Assembly: GCF_037042905.1 (NCBI RefSeq)
Contig: NC_087257.1
Location: 15,799,501-15,863,500 of the forward strand
Direction of reading: 5' to 3'
Source of the DNA: Lytechinus pictus
Lineage: Eukaryota; Echinodermata; Echinoidea; Temnopleuroida; Toxopneustidae
Length of the DNA stretch: 64,000 nucleotides
Part shown: one piece after another, positions 11,248 to 21,477 of the stretch
Layout: every line of letters begins with the position of its first letter
Numbering within the stretch: the stretch's first letter is position 1
Made by a program: the position numbers and the translations under genes
The notes under the pieces: model-generated
What the model saw: only the letters and a program-made list of their open reading frames with translations
Databases searched by the model: none
What the model was told of the DNA's origin: nothing

Positions 11248-12130
11248 ATCTGTACACGTACATGTTTGGTCATAAAAATTATCTGATACATATGTATTTT
11301 GTTAGAGAAAATATTTGAATTTAAGGCACTACAAAGATATATTTCTCATTGTGGTGAAAGTGTAAAAATGTAGCAGGTGAGATCCAAAAAGGACCAGTTC
11401 AGAAATCGTATTTTTGGAAATAGCAGAAAGTTTAAAATTAGTGAGTAAAATTTTCTTTATATTGAATTTGCTCTTATAGAACAATACAAGACGATTAGTG
11501 TGGTACCAGGTCGATTGAAAATTGATAATTTGATAGCACAGCAAAAGCAGGAATTGCTAATCAAGGAAAAGGAATTTGCATCAGTTATCAAGAATTGTTT
11601 TGAAATGCTCAAAGGAATGTTCAAAAATTTGAAACCAATCATTCTCATTGTTTCGAGATGAATGACTGTTAGAGTGGAGGACATTTTCAAGCAGTTTATC
11701 ACGACGACATTCAGCCAAGCAGCAAATCATTCTTAAAGAATGGAAAGTTTAGAAACATTCAAGACTTAAAACAAGACTATAATGAATCATGAGTTACAAC
11801 ATGAACAGTTTGAAATTGACGACAACATGAAGAACTTTGAATTTCAAGATGATGGACATAATAAGTTCCGAAATTCATTAAAACGTTTATTAAATTGTGG
11901 ATTGAAGAAAGACTATATAAAAGGGATATTTCAACTTGATAAGAGACTAGTTAATCTAGTAAATGTATCTCATCCTCAGGATGTATTTTTTGTGTATTTT
12001 GTGATCTAAAAGGCATATTTGATGATCACAGTTGATAAAGTATGTTATTCAAACAAGACTATTCTTACAAAGGTGCCAGATTTGATGCAGAGAGTTTGAT
12101 ATTGTCATTGCTGATTAAGAGGAGACAAAA
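11248..12130 (+). mobile_element. 3' UTR of copy A, truncated
   Basis: A plus-oriented 3' UTR that includes the 75-codon frame at 11,782-12,009. It breaks off at 12,130 inside the 60-codon frame. There it meets a minus-oriented copy of itself, giving an inverted repeat with arms at about 11,518-11,994 and 12,124-12,600. Confidence 0.85.
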
Positions 12131-12600
12131 AATACATCCTGAGGATGAGATACATTTACTAGATTAACTAGTCTCTTATCAAGTTGAAATATCCCTTTTA
12201 TATAGTCTTTCTTCAATCCACAATTTAATAAACGTTTTAATGAATTTCGGAACTTATTATGTCCATCATCTTGAAATTCAAAGTTCTTCATGTTGTCGTC
12301 AATTTCAAACTGTTCATGTTGTAACTCATGATTCATTATAGTCTTGTTTTAAGTCTTGAATGTTTCTAAACTTTCCATTCTTTAAGAATGATTTGCTGCT
12401 TGGCTGAATGTCGTCGTGATAAACTGCTTGAAAATGTCCTCCACTCTAACAGTCATTCATCTCGAAACAATGAGAATGATTGGTTTCAAATTTTTGAACA
12501 TTCCTTTGAGCATTTCAAAACAATTCTTGATAACTGATGCAAATTCCTTTTCCTTGATTAGCAATTCCTGCTTTTGCTGTGCTATCAAATTATCAATTGT
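12131..12600 (-). mobile_element. 3' UTR fragment, minus orientation
   Basis: The reverse complement of about 11,518-11,990, including the 75-codon frame with an altered end (12,115-12,336). It forms the right arm of a 478-bp inverted repeat whose spacer is about 129 bp. Confidence 0.85.
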
Positions 12601-12660
12601 TTTGAAATGGTATCATTTGTGTGACGTATAACTACTAGTGTCCCGCCAGTGATACCATTG
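12601..12660. repeat. Small hairpin with an LTR tip in its loop
   Basis: AATGGTATCA near 12,607 and TGATACCATT ending near 12,659 are a 10-bp inverted repeat. Between them lies a minus-oriented scrap of the LTR end (TGTGACGTATAACTACTAGT) and a few bases not found elsewhere in the element. The segment joins the minus 3' UTR fragment to the next plus fragment. Confidence 0.7.
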
Positions 12661-13500
12661 AAGAAAGACTATATAAAAGGGATATTTCAACTTGATAAGA
12701 GACTAGTTAATCTAGTAAATGTATCTCATCCTCAGGATGTATTTTTTGTGTATTTTGTGATCTAAAAGGCATATTTGATGATCACAGTTGATAAAGTATG
12801 TTATTCAAACAAGACTATTCTTACAAAGGTGTCAGATTTGATGCAGAGAATTTGATATTGTCATTGCTGATTAAGAGGAGACAAAAAACAGGTTCACTTT
12901 TGAGTTTAAACACCGACTCAATTCAAGTGTTTTTGCAAGAAAAGAATAGTTGGAAATATTCAAAGAGTTGTAAGGATTGAAGATACATAACGTTAGATTT
13001 ATACTTTGTGTATATACTGTATGCTCAGCTAGAATTGGAATTTAATCTGTGAAGACCCAGAAAATTATATGATATTGTGTAATAGGGAACACAATGTTTG
13101 TAAAAATAATAGGACATGGATGTTAATTTATGTTTTAAAGGGACAATGTTTTATAGATGATTGCGGGAAAAAAGCAATTCATTATTTTTCTTGAGCATAA
13201 CTGAATGTCTCTAGGTCACAAGCATTTAAAGTTTATATCAAATTATTTTCTAGACTGCCATATTGGAAAGGGTTGTCGATTTCAATTGTTGTCAAAGCCT
13301 ATTATGTGTACTAAAGCAAATAGTGCATGTTATTATTTATATACAGGTACATGCAATTTAAAGGTATTTGGAGTTCAGTGTATTCTTGTTTACCAGTCAG
13401 TTCAAATGATTAAAGGGAAGCAAGATACAGTGTAAATTTTAATCGTGAAAGAAAAAATTGATAAATGCTCCGTTGTGTCTATGCATTTAAGGGGTCGGAG
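12658..13500 (+). mobile_element. 3' UTR fragment with purine tract
   Basis: A plus 3' UTR piece starting inside the 75-codon frame. It carries the 60-codon frame (12,798-12,980) and ends in the purine tract, here AAGGGGTCGGAG, before an LTR start at 13,501. It has several substitutions relative to the 4,776-6,213 copy, for example a one-base insertion in the T run after the LTR start, so it is a somewhat older or independent copy. Confidence 0.85.
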
Positions 13501-13697
13501 TGTAAGATTTAGAAAGTGTATTTTTTTCTTTGAAATATTTAACATGACGTCAGAGACGTTATTGAGTTGTAGCATCATTTATCTGGGTCGATAGAGGGCG
13601 TTGGAAATTGGTCTTGCCAAGATCGACAAAGATTTAAAGTTCAGCCCGTCGTGACTTTACAGTTAGAATTCAAGATAATCGGTACAAGTCCAATGTT
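13501..13697 (+). mobile_element. First 197 bp of an LTR, plus
   Basis: An LTR start (TGTAAG) truncated at CCAATGTT. It is fused directly to the minus-oriented leader and LTR end that follow. Confidence 0.85.
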
Positions 13698-14079
13698 ATT
13701 GAACTTTGTGTGACGTATAACTACTAGTGACTTGACAGTAGACAGTACTCAAACAAAAGACTCGGTGACGCGGAATTTCCAGTTATCATACGATGCATCA
13801 AGTATACAATCTGGGCATACATCTAGCATACCATCGAGCATACCATCGAGCATGTTCAATCTGTAGCATAAAAATATAAACAAACAATAATAAGCATCTG
13901 TATATGCAGTTACATTTATGTACTTGCATGAGATGAAATAAATAGTCTATGTATTGCACAAATTATTTGTGACGTTTGAATCTTGCATAAATAAATATTC
14001 TGGTTTCCTGTAACAAATTTACCTATCAAATTATGTCAATGTATTCAAATGACCTTGAATAAACTTTGCTATATGCGGT
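13698..14079 (-). mobile_element. Last third of an LTR plus leader stub, minus
   Basis: Bases 13,698-13,708 are the leader (complement of AAAGTTCAAT). From 13,709 the LTR end is read on the minus strand, up to the CCGCATAT stretch. A T run and TGTCAAT at 14,080-14,091 link it to the minus gag fragment. Confidence 0.85.
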
Positions 14080-14091
14080 TTTTTTTGTCAA

Positions 14092-14697
14092 TACATCCCC
14101 TTCACAGCACTGATACAACTTCATGAGCTTTGTCCCTCTGTCTAGTGTAGACGAGCCTATCAAATTATCAAAACATGCCATGAACTCATGATAGTGTAAA
14201 GGGTTACCGTTAAACTTCATGATTTCCACATTTGACAGGCTTATTGCTTCCAACAAACGATGCTGTATTTGCTGATACTGATACAAATCTTGGTTGTGCT
14301 GCGGGTATGGCATTGTGTCTTCCAAATTCTCGTGCGGTACATTGTTGTCACGCTCGCTGGCCTGAATCTGTGGCTGAACAGGCTGCTGCTGTTGACCAAG
14401 TTCTTCACTTGTGGGTTCTATCTTAACGTCGAGTTGACTGGGATGCTGATCAAATTGTTCATATACAGCCTCTTCTGCTGCTGTAACTTTGAGCTTAGTT
14501 TCTAACATATACTTTGCCTTCTTTTGCTGTAGTTGAAACTCTTGAAGCTCTAACTCATGCTGTTCCTTCAAGGATGCTAGCTCTGCTGCCAGGGCTGCCT
14601 TCTTGGCCTTCGTCTTTATCCTCGATGACGCTGTTGAACTCTTACCACCTTGGCTGGCCGAGTCCTCGGACTTGATACTTTCAGATGATCCACTCAT
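14092..14697 (-). pseudogene. 5' gag fragment of BEL/Pao element, minus
   Basis: The first about 201 codons of gag (ATG at 14,697): the acidic/basic coiled-coil region and the start of the DUF1759 region, up to CCEGDV. The frame then runs into unrelated sequence and stops. Its protein sequence is identical to the start of the ORF at 15,100, and it differs from the ORF at 8,632 at several residues (for example QLQQKKAKYM against HLQQKKAQFM). It is therefore a direct inverted copy of its neighbour, not of copy A. Confidence 0.88.
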
Positions 14698-14909
14698 GGC
14701 GACTGTTCTGTGACGGTGACGATTGTTATTGAACTTTATGTGACTTATAACTACTAGTGACTTGACAGTAGACAGTACTCAAACAAAAGACTCGGTGACG
14801 CGGAATTTCCAGTTATCATACGATGCATCAAGTATACAATCTGGGCATACCATCGAGCATACCATCGAGCATACCATCGAGCATGTTCAATCTGTAGCAT
14901 AAAAATATA

Positions 14910-15058
14910 AACATGCTCGATGGTATGCTCGATGGTATGCTCGATGGTATGCCCAGATTGTATACTTGATGCATCGTATGATAACTGGAAATTCCGCGTC
15001 ACCGAGTCTTTTGTTTGAGTACTGTCTACTGTCAAGTCACTAGTAGTTATAAGTCACA
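14910..15058 (+). mobile_element. Truncated 5' LTR of copy B
   Basis: Only the last about 149 bp of the LTR remain, ending in AAGTCACA. The missing part is replaced by the inverted copy on the left. Copy B therefore has no complete 5' LTR and probably lacks its own promoter. Confidence 0.88.
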
Positions 15059-15099
15059 TAAAGTTCAATAACAATCGTCACCGTCACAGAACAGTCGCC

Positions 15100-17361
15100 A
15101 TGAGTGGATCATCTGAAAGTATCAAGTCCGAGGACTCGGCCAGCCAAGGTGGTAAGAGTTCAACAGCGTCATCGAGGATAAAGACGAAGGCCAAGAAGGC
15201 AGCCCTGGCAGCAGAGCTAGCATCCTTGAAGGAACAGCATGAGTTAGAGCTTCAAGAGTTTCAACTACAGCAAAAGAAGGCAAAGTATATGTTAGAAACT
15301 AAGCTCAAAGTTACAGCAGCAGAAGAGGCTGTATATGAACAATTTGATCAGCATCCCAGTCAACTCGACGTTAAGATAGAACCCACAAGTGAAGAACTTG
15401 GTCAACAGCAGCAGCCTGTTCAGCCACAGATTCAGGCCAGCGAGCGTGACAACAATGTACCGCACGAGAATTTGGAAGACACAATGCCATACCCGCAGCA
15501 CAACCAAGATTTGTATCAGTATCAGCAAATACAGCATCGTTTGTTGGAAGCAATAAGCCTGTCAAATGTGGAAATCATGAAGTTTAACGGTAACCCTTTA
15601 CACTATCATGAGTTCATGGCATGTTTTGATAATTTGATAGGCTCGTCTACACTAGACAGAGGGACAAAGCTCATGAAGTTGTATCAGTGCTGTGAAGGGG
15701 ATGTAAAGAACATCATACAGTGTTGTATGGTAATGGATCCAGTGCTAGGATATCAACGCGCCAGAGAATTACTGAGAGAACGCTTTGGCAGTAGATTTAA
15801 GATAGGAGAAGCATGGATTGAACAGATAACTAATGGTTCAGCACTTCATGCAAATGATAGAACTGGACTACGCAAGTTTGCTGACGAATTACAGGTATGT
15901 CTTGAGACTCTTAAGGCATTGAATCTGACAAAGGAAATCAGCAGTAACAGAGAGCTGGTCAAACTGGCAGAAAGACTACCATTTCATCTCAAAGCTAGAT
16001 GGTTGAAAGTAGTGAGAGACATTAGGCAAAGAGGTCGATCTCCAGATATCACTGACATGGTGAAGTTTGTATCTGATGCCGCCGAAGAAGTTAACGATCC
16101 AGTCTTCGGTGAGCTGACTGCGACTTCTCCAAGATCAGCATCTAAACCAAGCTTCAACAAGCAACATTCAAAGAGCAGCTACTCTACAGCAGTCACTGAT
16201 AATTCAAGCTTTCCTAAGCCCAAGAAGTGCTTCAAGTGTTATCAAGACCATACCTTGTTTGGTTGTGACAGCTTTAAGTCCATGACACCTGATGAGAGAT
16301 TTAAATTTGCACAAGAGAACAGACTATGTTTCAATTGCTTGCAACACGGTCACACCAGCAGATTTTGCAAGTTGAACAGAACATGCTCAGTTCCAGGATG
16401 TCAGAGAAAACATACAAAGTTCCTCCACTTATTTCGGGAAAGCTCATCACCTGTAAGAGGTACTCCGCATCAAGAGATAGAGAATAAAGCTCGACCAAAT
16501 AAACATTTGAGATCTTCTTCCACTCAAACGCCATTTGATGAAATCCAAACAGCACAGAATAGCTTCATCAAGAAATCGGTCACGGGGGCCGGTAGGTGTG
16601 TACTCCCCATTGTACCAGTGAGGGTGAGAGCTTGTGGCGAGGGTAATGCTGTTGAAACCTATGCACTCCTGGACAGTGGTTCTACTAGCACCTTTTGTAC
16701 AGCATCCTTAGCTAGGCAGCTTCATGCAGTGGAAAGGAAACAAAGTCTCAATCTGACAACACTGGAAAGGTCTAACAACATGGTAGATACATCGGTCGTG
16801 AGCCTAATAGTAGATACTGGTCCAGATACAGAGATTGTGAAGCTACCATGTGTTTATACTAGAGAGTCCATAAACATTCATGATTCCCATATTGCTAAAG
16901 TAGATGATGTGACAGGATGGCACCACCTAGATGGAATCAACGTCCCTATCGTCACACAACATGAAGTTGGACTTTTGATCGGGCAAGATGTTCCCGGAGC
17001 ATTGATTCCCATGGAGGTTAGAGCAGCCGATGATGGCCCATACGCCATAAGAACCAAATTAGGATGGGCCGTGAGTGGTCCTGTTCAGTCTAAGGTGCTA
17101 CATAACATACATAAAGCTTCTGCTAGCTTTATTGATAGTAATAGCGAGCTTGAAGATCAACTTCAAAGATTCTGGAAAATTGAAGGCACAATCATTCTTC
17201 AGAGGGACAAGGATATGTCTTTGAACGACAGAAAGGTGTTGAAATTCTGGGAGAATAGTATTGAAAGAGATAATGGTCATTATCAATTGCCAATACCGTT
17301 CAAGGAAAGGCCACCAAATCTGGCTCCTTGGCGGGGAATCGAACCCCGGTCTTCCGCGTGA
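15100..17361 (+). CDS. Gag-protease ORF of BEL/Pao copy B, interrupted by a tRNA gene
   Basis: An open frame of 753 codons. Gag with predicted coiled coil (about 28-80) and DUF1759-type region; zinc knuckles near 376 and 410 (CFNCLQHGHTSRFC); aspartic protease with LLDSGSTSTFC near 523 and the conserved RTKLGWAVSGPV motif further on. The last element-like residues are PFKERPPNL, where the reverse transcriptase of BEL/Pao elements begins. The next codons (APWRGIEPRSSA) are translated from the tRNA-Asp gene on the other strand and end at a stop within it. Reverse transcriptase and RNase H are absent. The start is the ATG 41 bp after the LTR remnant, in the same context as in copy A. Confidence 0.9.
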   Translation: MSGSSESIKSEDSASQGGKSSTASSRIKTKAKKAALAAELASLKEQHELELQEFQLQQKKAKYMLETKLKVTAAEEAVYEQFDQHPSQLDVKIEPTSEELGQQQQPVQPQIQASERDNNVPHENLEDTMPYPQHNQDLYQYQQIQHRLLEAISLSNVEIMKFNGNPLHYHEFMACFDNLIGSSTLDRGTKLMKLYQCCEGDVKNIIQCCMVMDPVLGYQRARELLRERFGSRFKIGEAWIEQITNGSALHANDRTGLRKFADELQVCLETLKALNLTKEISSNRELVKLAERLPFHLKARWLKVVRDIRQRGRSPDITDMVKFVSDAAEEVNDPVFGELTATSPRSASKPSFNKQHSKSSYSTAVTDNSSFPKPKKCFKCYQDHTLFGCDSFKSMTPDERFKFAQENRLCFNCLQHGHTSRFCKLNRTCSVPGCQRKHTKFLHLFRESSSPVRGTPHQEIENKARPNKHLRSSSTQTPFDEIQTAQNSFIKKSVTGAGRCVLPIVPVRVRACGEGNAVETYALLDSGSTSTFCTASLARQLHAVERKQSLNLTTLERSNNMVDTSVVSLIVDTGPDTEIVKLPCVYTRESINIHDSHIAKVDDVTGWHHLDGINVPIVTQHEVGLLIGQDVPGALIPMEVRAADDGPYAIRTKLGWAVSGPVQSKVLHNIHKASASFIDSNSELEDQLQRFWKIEGTIILQRDKDMSLNDRKVLKFWENSIERDNGHYQLPIPFKERPPNLAPWRGIEPRSSA

Positions 17362-17406
17362 CAGGCGGAGATACTTACCACTATACTACCAAGGAGCCAG
17401 ATTTGG
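17313..17406. repeat. Inverted repeat enclosing the tRNA
   Basis: CCAAATCTGGCTCCTTGG on the left and CCAAGGAGCCAGATTTGG on the right are perfect reverse complements of 18 bp. They extend the tRNA acceptor stem by 11 bp on each side, through the discriminator, CCA and GATTTGG. Beyond them, 9 of the next 13 positions also pair (AAAGGC on the left, GCCTTT on the right). Confidence 0.9.
17324..17395 (-). tRNA. tRNA-Asp(GUC) inside the retrotransposon
   Basis: Read on the minus strand: acceptor stem TCCTTGG/CCAAGGA, D arm with TAGTATAGTGG (A box), anticodon stem TCCGC/GCGGA with loop CTGTCAC (anticodon GTC at 17,360-17,362), and T arm CGGGG-TTCGATT-CCCCG (B box). The discriminator base is G, and the total is 72 nt, the usual length for eukaryotic tRNA-Asp. 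All stems pair. Directly after the discriminator stands CCA (17,321-17,323), which eukaryotic tRNA genes do not normally encode. The gene sits exactly where reverse transcriptase and RNase H are missing from the pol frame. Confidence 0.93.
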
Positions 17407-18872
17407 ATGCCTTTGCCTGGATCCTTCGAGTGAGACAACACTTGTTGAACAAGACGAAAGGACAAACATGTGATGAAAGGAGCTCACTTGATGCTAGCGA
17501 TATGAGTAAAGCTGAAGAGGCTATTGTGAGGTACATCCAACAACAGACATATTCCAAGGAATACAAGGCCTTACAGCAAAGCACGGCTGTGCAGGGAGAT
17601 GCAGCAATTCAAGTAGCCAATTCCAGTCCGCTTTCCAAATTGAATGTCCAGTTTACAGACGGAGGCCTAATATGTGTTGGAGGAAGGCTTCAAAATTCGC
17701 CTCTGGACGAGCAGACAAAACATCCAGTTATCCTGCCACCAAAGCATCATGTTGTGAAACTCTTGATACAACATTATCACTCCTTGTCCGGGCACTCAGG
17801 AAAGGAACACGTGCTTTCGCTGCTGAGGGAAAGGTACTGGATACTCAAGGGAAGGCAAGCAGTACGGCAAGTATTACACAACTGCTTTACATGTAGAAGA
17901 CTACGTGCCAGTCCAGTGGAACAGAAAATGGCTGATTTGCCATCAGATAGAGTGTTACCTAGCAAACCTCCCTTCAGCTACGTTGGAGTCGATGTATTTG
18001 GACCATACATGATAAAGCAAGGAAGAAATTTGGTAAAAAGATATGGATGTATCTTTACCTGTTTGATTATTAGAGCTGTTCACATAGAAGTACTACATTC
18101 ATTAGAGACAGATTCATTTTTGAATGCACTCAACAGATTTATTTCCCGCCGTGGTCAACCAGAGATTATCAGGTCGGACAATGGCACCAACTTTGTGGGT
18201 GCTGAACGTGAATTGAGAGAAGGACTGAAGCGGTGGAACCAACAAAGAATCCAGGGTCGCCTACTTCAAGAAGGAATAGACTGGAAGTTTAACCCACCCA
18301 CTGCTTCTCATATGGGTGGAGCTTGGGAAAGACAAATTAGAACGACAAAGAAGGTCTTGAGTGCCGTGGTCAAACAGCAGACACTTACCGATGAAGGTTT
18401 ATTGACTCTTATGTGTCTGGTAGAGTCAATTGTAAATGGACGTCCAGTAACCACTGTCTCCGACGATGCCCGAGATGCTGAGCCCCTTACACCCAACCAT
18501 TTGTTGCTCCTGAGGTCAAATAATCCCCTTCCGCCTGATGTATTTCAGAAGCAGGACTTGTATGGACGTCGGCGCTGGAAACAAATCCAATACTTAGCAG
18601 ATGTTTTCTGGCGGCGGTGGGTAAAGGAGTATTTGCCTACCCTACAGCAACGTCAAAAGTGGCAAAAACCAACAAGAAATCTGGTTGAAGGTGATATTGT
18701 ATTGATAATGGATGATCAACCTAGGAACAAGTGGCTAATGGGAAGGGTGACAGAGACCTTCCCTGGTAAGGACAAGCTCGTCAGATCTGTAAAGGTAAAG
18801 CACAGCAGTGGGACCCTAGAACGACCTGTTCAAAAATTATGCCTTTTGGAGGCAACCGGATTAAATGTTTAA
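17400..18872 (+). CDS. Integrase-DUF5641 ORF of BEL/Pao copy B
   Basis: The frame is open from 17,328, but its first codons are tRNA sequence, so element-derived protein starts near 17,400. In order: a short link; an integrase zinc-binding domain with paired His and a C..C pair (CFTC, about 17,740-17,895); and an integrase core with the three acidic residues in GVDVFGP, RSDNGTNF and GGAWERQ. DUF5641 follows (WLMGRVTETFPGKDK, RPVQKLCLLE) up to the stop at 18,872. Integrase would insert the cDNA of the element. With the polymerase missing and no start codon in a natural position, expression would need readthrough of the upstream frame, which the tRNA stop blocks. The integrase itself shows no visible damage. 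Confidence 0.9.
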   Translation, partial: DLDAFAWILRVRQHLLNKTKGQTCDERSSLDASDMSKAEEAIVRYIQQQTYSKEYKALQQSTAVQGDAAIQVANSSPLSKLNVQFTDGGLICVGGRLQNSPLDEQTKHPVILPPKHHVVKLLIQHYHSLSGHSGKEHVLSLLRERYWILKGRQAVRQVLHNCFTCRRLRASPVEQKMADLPSDRVLPSKPPFSYVGVDVFGPYMIKQGRNLVKRYGCIFTCLIIRAVHIEVLHSLETDSFLNALNRFISRRGQPEIIRSDNGTNFVGAERELREGLKRWNQQRIQGRLLQEGIDWKFNPPTASHMGGAWERQIRTTKKVLSAVVKQQTLTDEGLLTLMCLVESIVNGRPVTTVSDDARDAEPLTPNHLLLLRSNNPLPPDVFQKQDLYGRRRWKQIQYLADVFWRRWVKEYLPTLQQRQKWQKPTRNLVEGDIVLIMDDQPRNKWLMGRVTETFPGKDKLVRSVKVKHSSGTLERPVQKLCLLEATGLNV

Positions 18873-20307
18873 GCGAGAGAGTTAAAATCGCAGTGTCTAA
18901 ACTCCCATTTCCCTGGTCTAAGTGCATTTAACAAGCAATTTGTGCGGAATATGGATTTGATAAAAGGATAAGGAGTAAATTCATATCTGAGATTTATTTG
19001 TCAAATCTGTTTAAAATTTTCTTTATATTGAACTTGCTCTTATAGAACAATACAAGAAGATTAGTGTGGTACCAGGTCAATTGAAATTGATAATTTGATA
19101 GCACAGCAAAAGCAGGAACTGCTAATCAAGGAAAAGGAATTTGCATCAGTTATCAAGAATTGTTTTTGAAATGCTCAAAGGAATGTTCAAAATTTTGAAA
19201 CCAATCATTCTCATTGTTTCGAGATGAATGACTGTTAGAGTGGAGGACATTTTCAAGCAGTTTATCACGACGACATTCAGCCAAGCAGCAAATCATTCTT
19301 AAAGAATGGAAAGTTTAGAAACATTCAAGACTTGAAACAAGACTATAATGAATCATGAGTTACAACATGAACAGTTTGAAATTGACGACAACATGAAGAA
19401 CTTTGAATTTCAAGATGATGGACATAATAAGTTCCGAAATTCATTAAAACGTTTATTAAATTGTGGATTGAAGAAAGACTATATAAAAGGGATATTTCAA
19501 CTTGATAAGAGACTAGTTAATCTAGTAAATGTATCTCATCCTCAGGATGTATTTTTTGTGTATTTTGTGATCTAAAAGGCATATTTGATGATCACAGTTG
19601 ATAAAGTATGTTATTCAAACAAGACTATTCTTACAAAGGTGTCAGATTTGATGCAGAGAGTTTGATATTGTCATTGCTGATTAAGAGGACACAAAAAACA
19701 GGTTCACTTTTGAGTTTAAACACCTACTCAATTCAAGTGTTTTTGCAAGAAAAGAATAGTTGGAAATATTCAAAGAGTTGTAAGGATTGAAGATACATAA
19801 CGTTAGATTTATACTTTGTGTATATACTGTATGCTCAGCTAGAATTTGAATTTAATCTGTGAAGACCCAGAAAATGATATGATATTGTGTAATAGGGAAC
19901 ACAATGTTTGTAAAAATAATAGGACATAGATGTTAATTTATGTTTTAAAGGGACAATGTTTTATAGATGATTGCAGGAAAAAGGCAATTCATTATTTTCT
20001 TGAGCAAAACTGAATGTCTCTAGGTCACAAGCATTTAAAGTTTATATCAAATTATTTTCTAGACTGCCATATTGGAAAGGGTTGTCGATTTCAATTGTCA
20101 AAGCCAATTATGTGTACTAAAGCAAATAGTGCATGTTATTATTTATATACAGGTACATGCAATTTAAAGGTATTTGGAGTTCAGTGTATTCTTGTTTACC
20201 AGTCAGTTCAAATGATTAAAGGGAAGCAAGATACAGTGTAAATTTTAATCGTGAAAGAAAAAAATTGATAAATGCTCCGTTGTGTCTATGCATTTAAGGG
20301 GCCGGAG
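18873..20307 (+). mobile_element. 3' UTR of copy B with purine tract
   Basis: Same layout as 4,776-6,213, with the 75-codon (19,348-19,575) and 60-codon (19,608-19,790) frames. It ends in AAGGGGCCGGAG directly before the LTR. A few small indels distinguish it, for example loss of TTG in the GATTTCAATTGTCAAAGCC stretch. Confidence 0.87.
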
Positions 20308-21477
20308 TGTAAGATTTAGAAAGTGTATTTTTTCTTTGAAATATTTAACATGACGTCAGAGACGTTAATTGAGTTGTAGCATCATTTATCTGGGTCGATA
20401 GAGGGCGTTGGAAATTTGCCTTGCCAAGATCAACAAAGATTTAAAGTTCAGCCCGTCGTGACTTTACAGTAGAATTCAAGATAATCGGTTCAAGTCCAAT
20501 GTTGTAAGTAAAAGGACCTTTATATTTCCGTAATGTAATGTTTAACTGAATATATGGAACCAAAATTAACTTGAGACGATAATTAATTTGTTGTTAATTT
20601 AGCTCATAACTTTGGTGAAAGTGTTTGGAGTTTACGTATAGAATACACGTGTGATAAACGTATATTGACATTGTACATTGATAGGTACTTGGACATGCAC
20701 ATGAAGAGTGTTGCGTAATAGCATATCGGTACGGTACTGTGTGGTAATCTCGCACACAGTGCATAGTAGGCTATTCATGTTCAGAGTTGTAAACGAAATG
20801 GAATGTCAAATAAACAAATGTTGTTCTTTGTTAGCTACATTTGGTTCTAGTTGTTGAAAAGGATACAGTATATGTATGAGTTTGGAAATAAGGCATTAAA
20901 GCCAGTTTTTGGTGCATTTTAAAGCCCTGATAATTACAAATAACACATACAGTGAAGGTGAAATAAAAGCCTAGTTATTGGTTTGAGTAAAGTTATTGCT
21001 AGTCAATAATGCCTCAGAGTATATAGTTTAGAGGCAAGGTAATATTTAAGTATCGTAGTTGATATAAAGGACAAATGAGACAAAGTAAAGGTTTTGTTTA
21101 TTTAACCGCATATAGCAAAGGTTATTCAAGGTCATTTGAATACATTGACAGAATTTGATAGGTAAATTTGTTACAGGAAACCAGAATATTTATTTAATGC
21201 AAGATTCAAACGTCACAAATAATTTGTGCAATACATAGACTATTTATTTTATCTCATGCAAGTACATAAATGTAACTGCATATACAGATGCTTATTATTG
21301 TTTGTTTATATTTTTATGCTACAGATTGAACATGCTCGATGGTATGCTCGATGGTATGCTCGATGGTATGCCCAGATTGTATACTTGATGCATCGTATGA
21401 TAACTGGAAATTCCGCGTCACCGAGTCTTTTGTTTGAGTACTGTCTACTGTCAAGTCACTAGTAGTTATAAGTCACA
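20308..21477 (+). mobile_element. 3' LTR of copy B, inserted in a GPCR gene
   Basis: An LTR of 1,170 bp, TGTAAG...GTCACA, with slightly more differences from the others than they have among themselves. Its last base, 21,477, is followed at once by host coding sequence of the GPCR on the minus strand. The five bases after it are GGAAT. A matching target duplication cannot be found because the left end of the original insertion is rearranged. Confidence 0.92.

Larger units (their letters stand above)
14092..15705. repeat. 796-bp palindrome, gag head to head
   Basis: Arms 14,092-14,887 and 14,910-15,705 are reverse complements with a 22-base loop. Every position compared by eye, including the leader, LTR end and coding part, agrees. 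Each arm contains the first 200 codons of gag, the leader and the last about 150 bp of an LTR. The break lies inside the LTR, in the repeated GATGGTATGCTC region. Confidence 0.88.
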
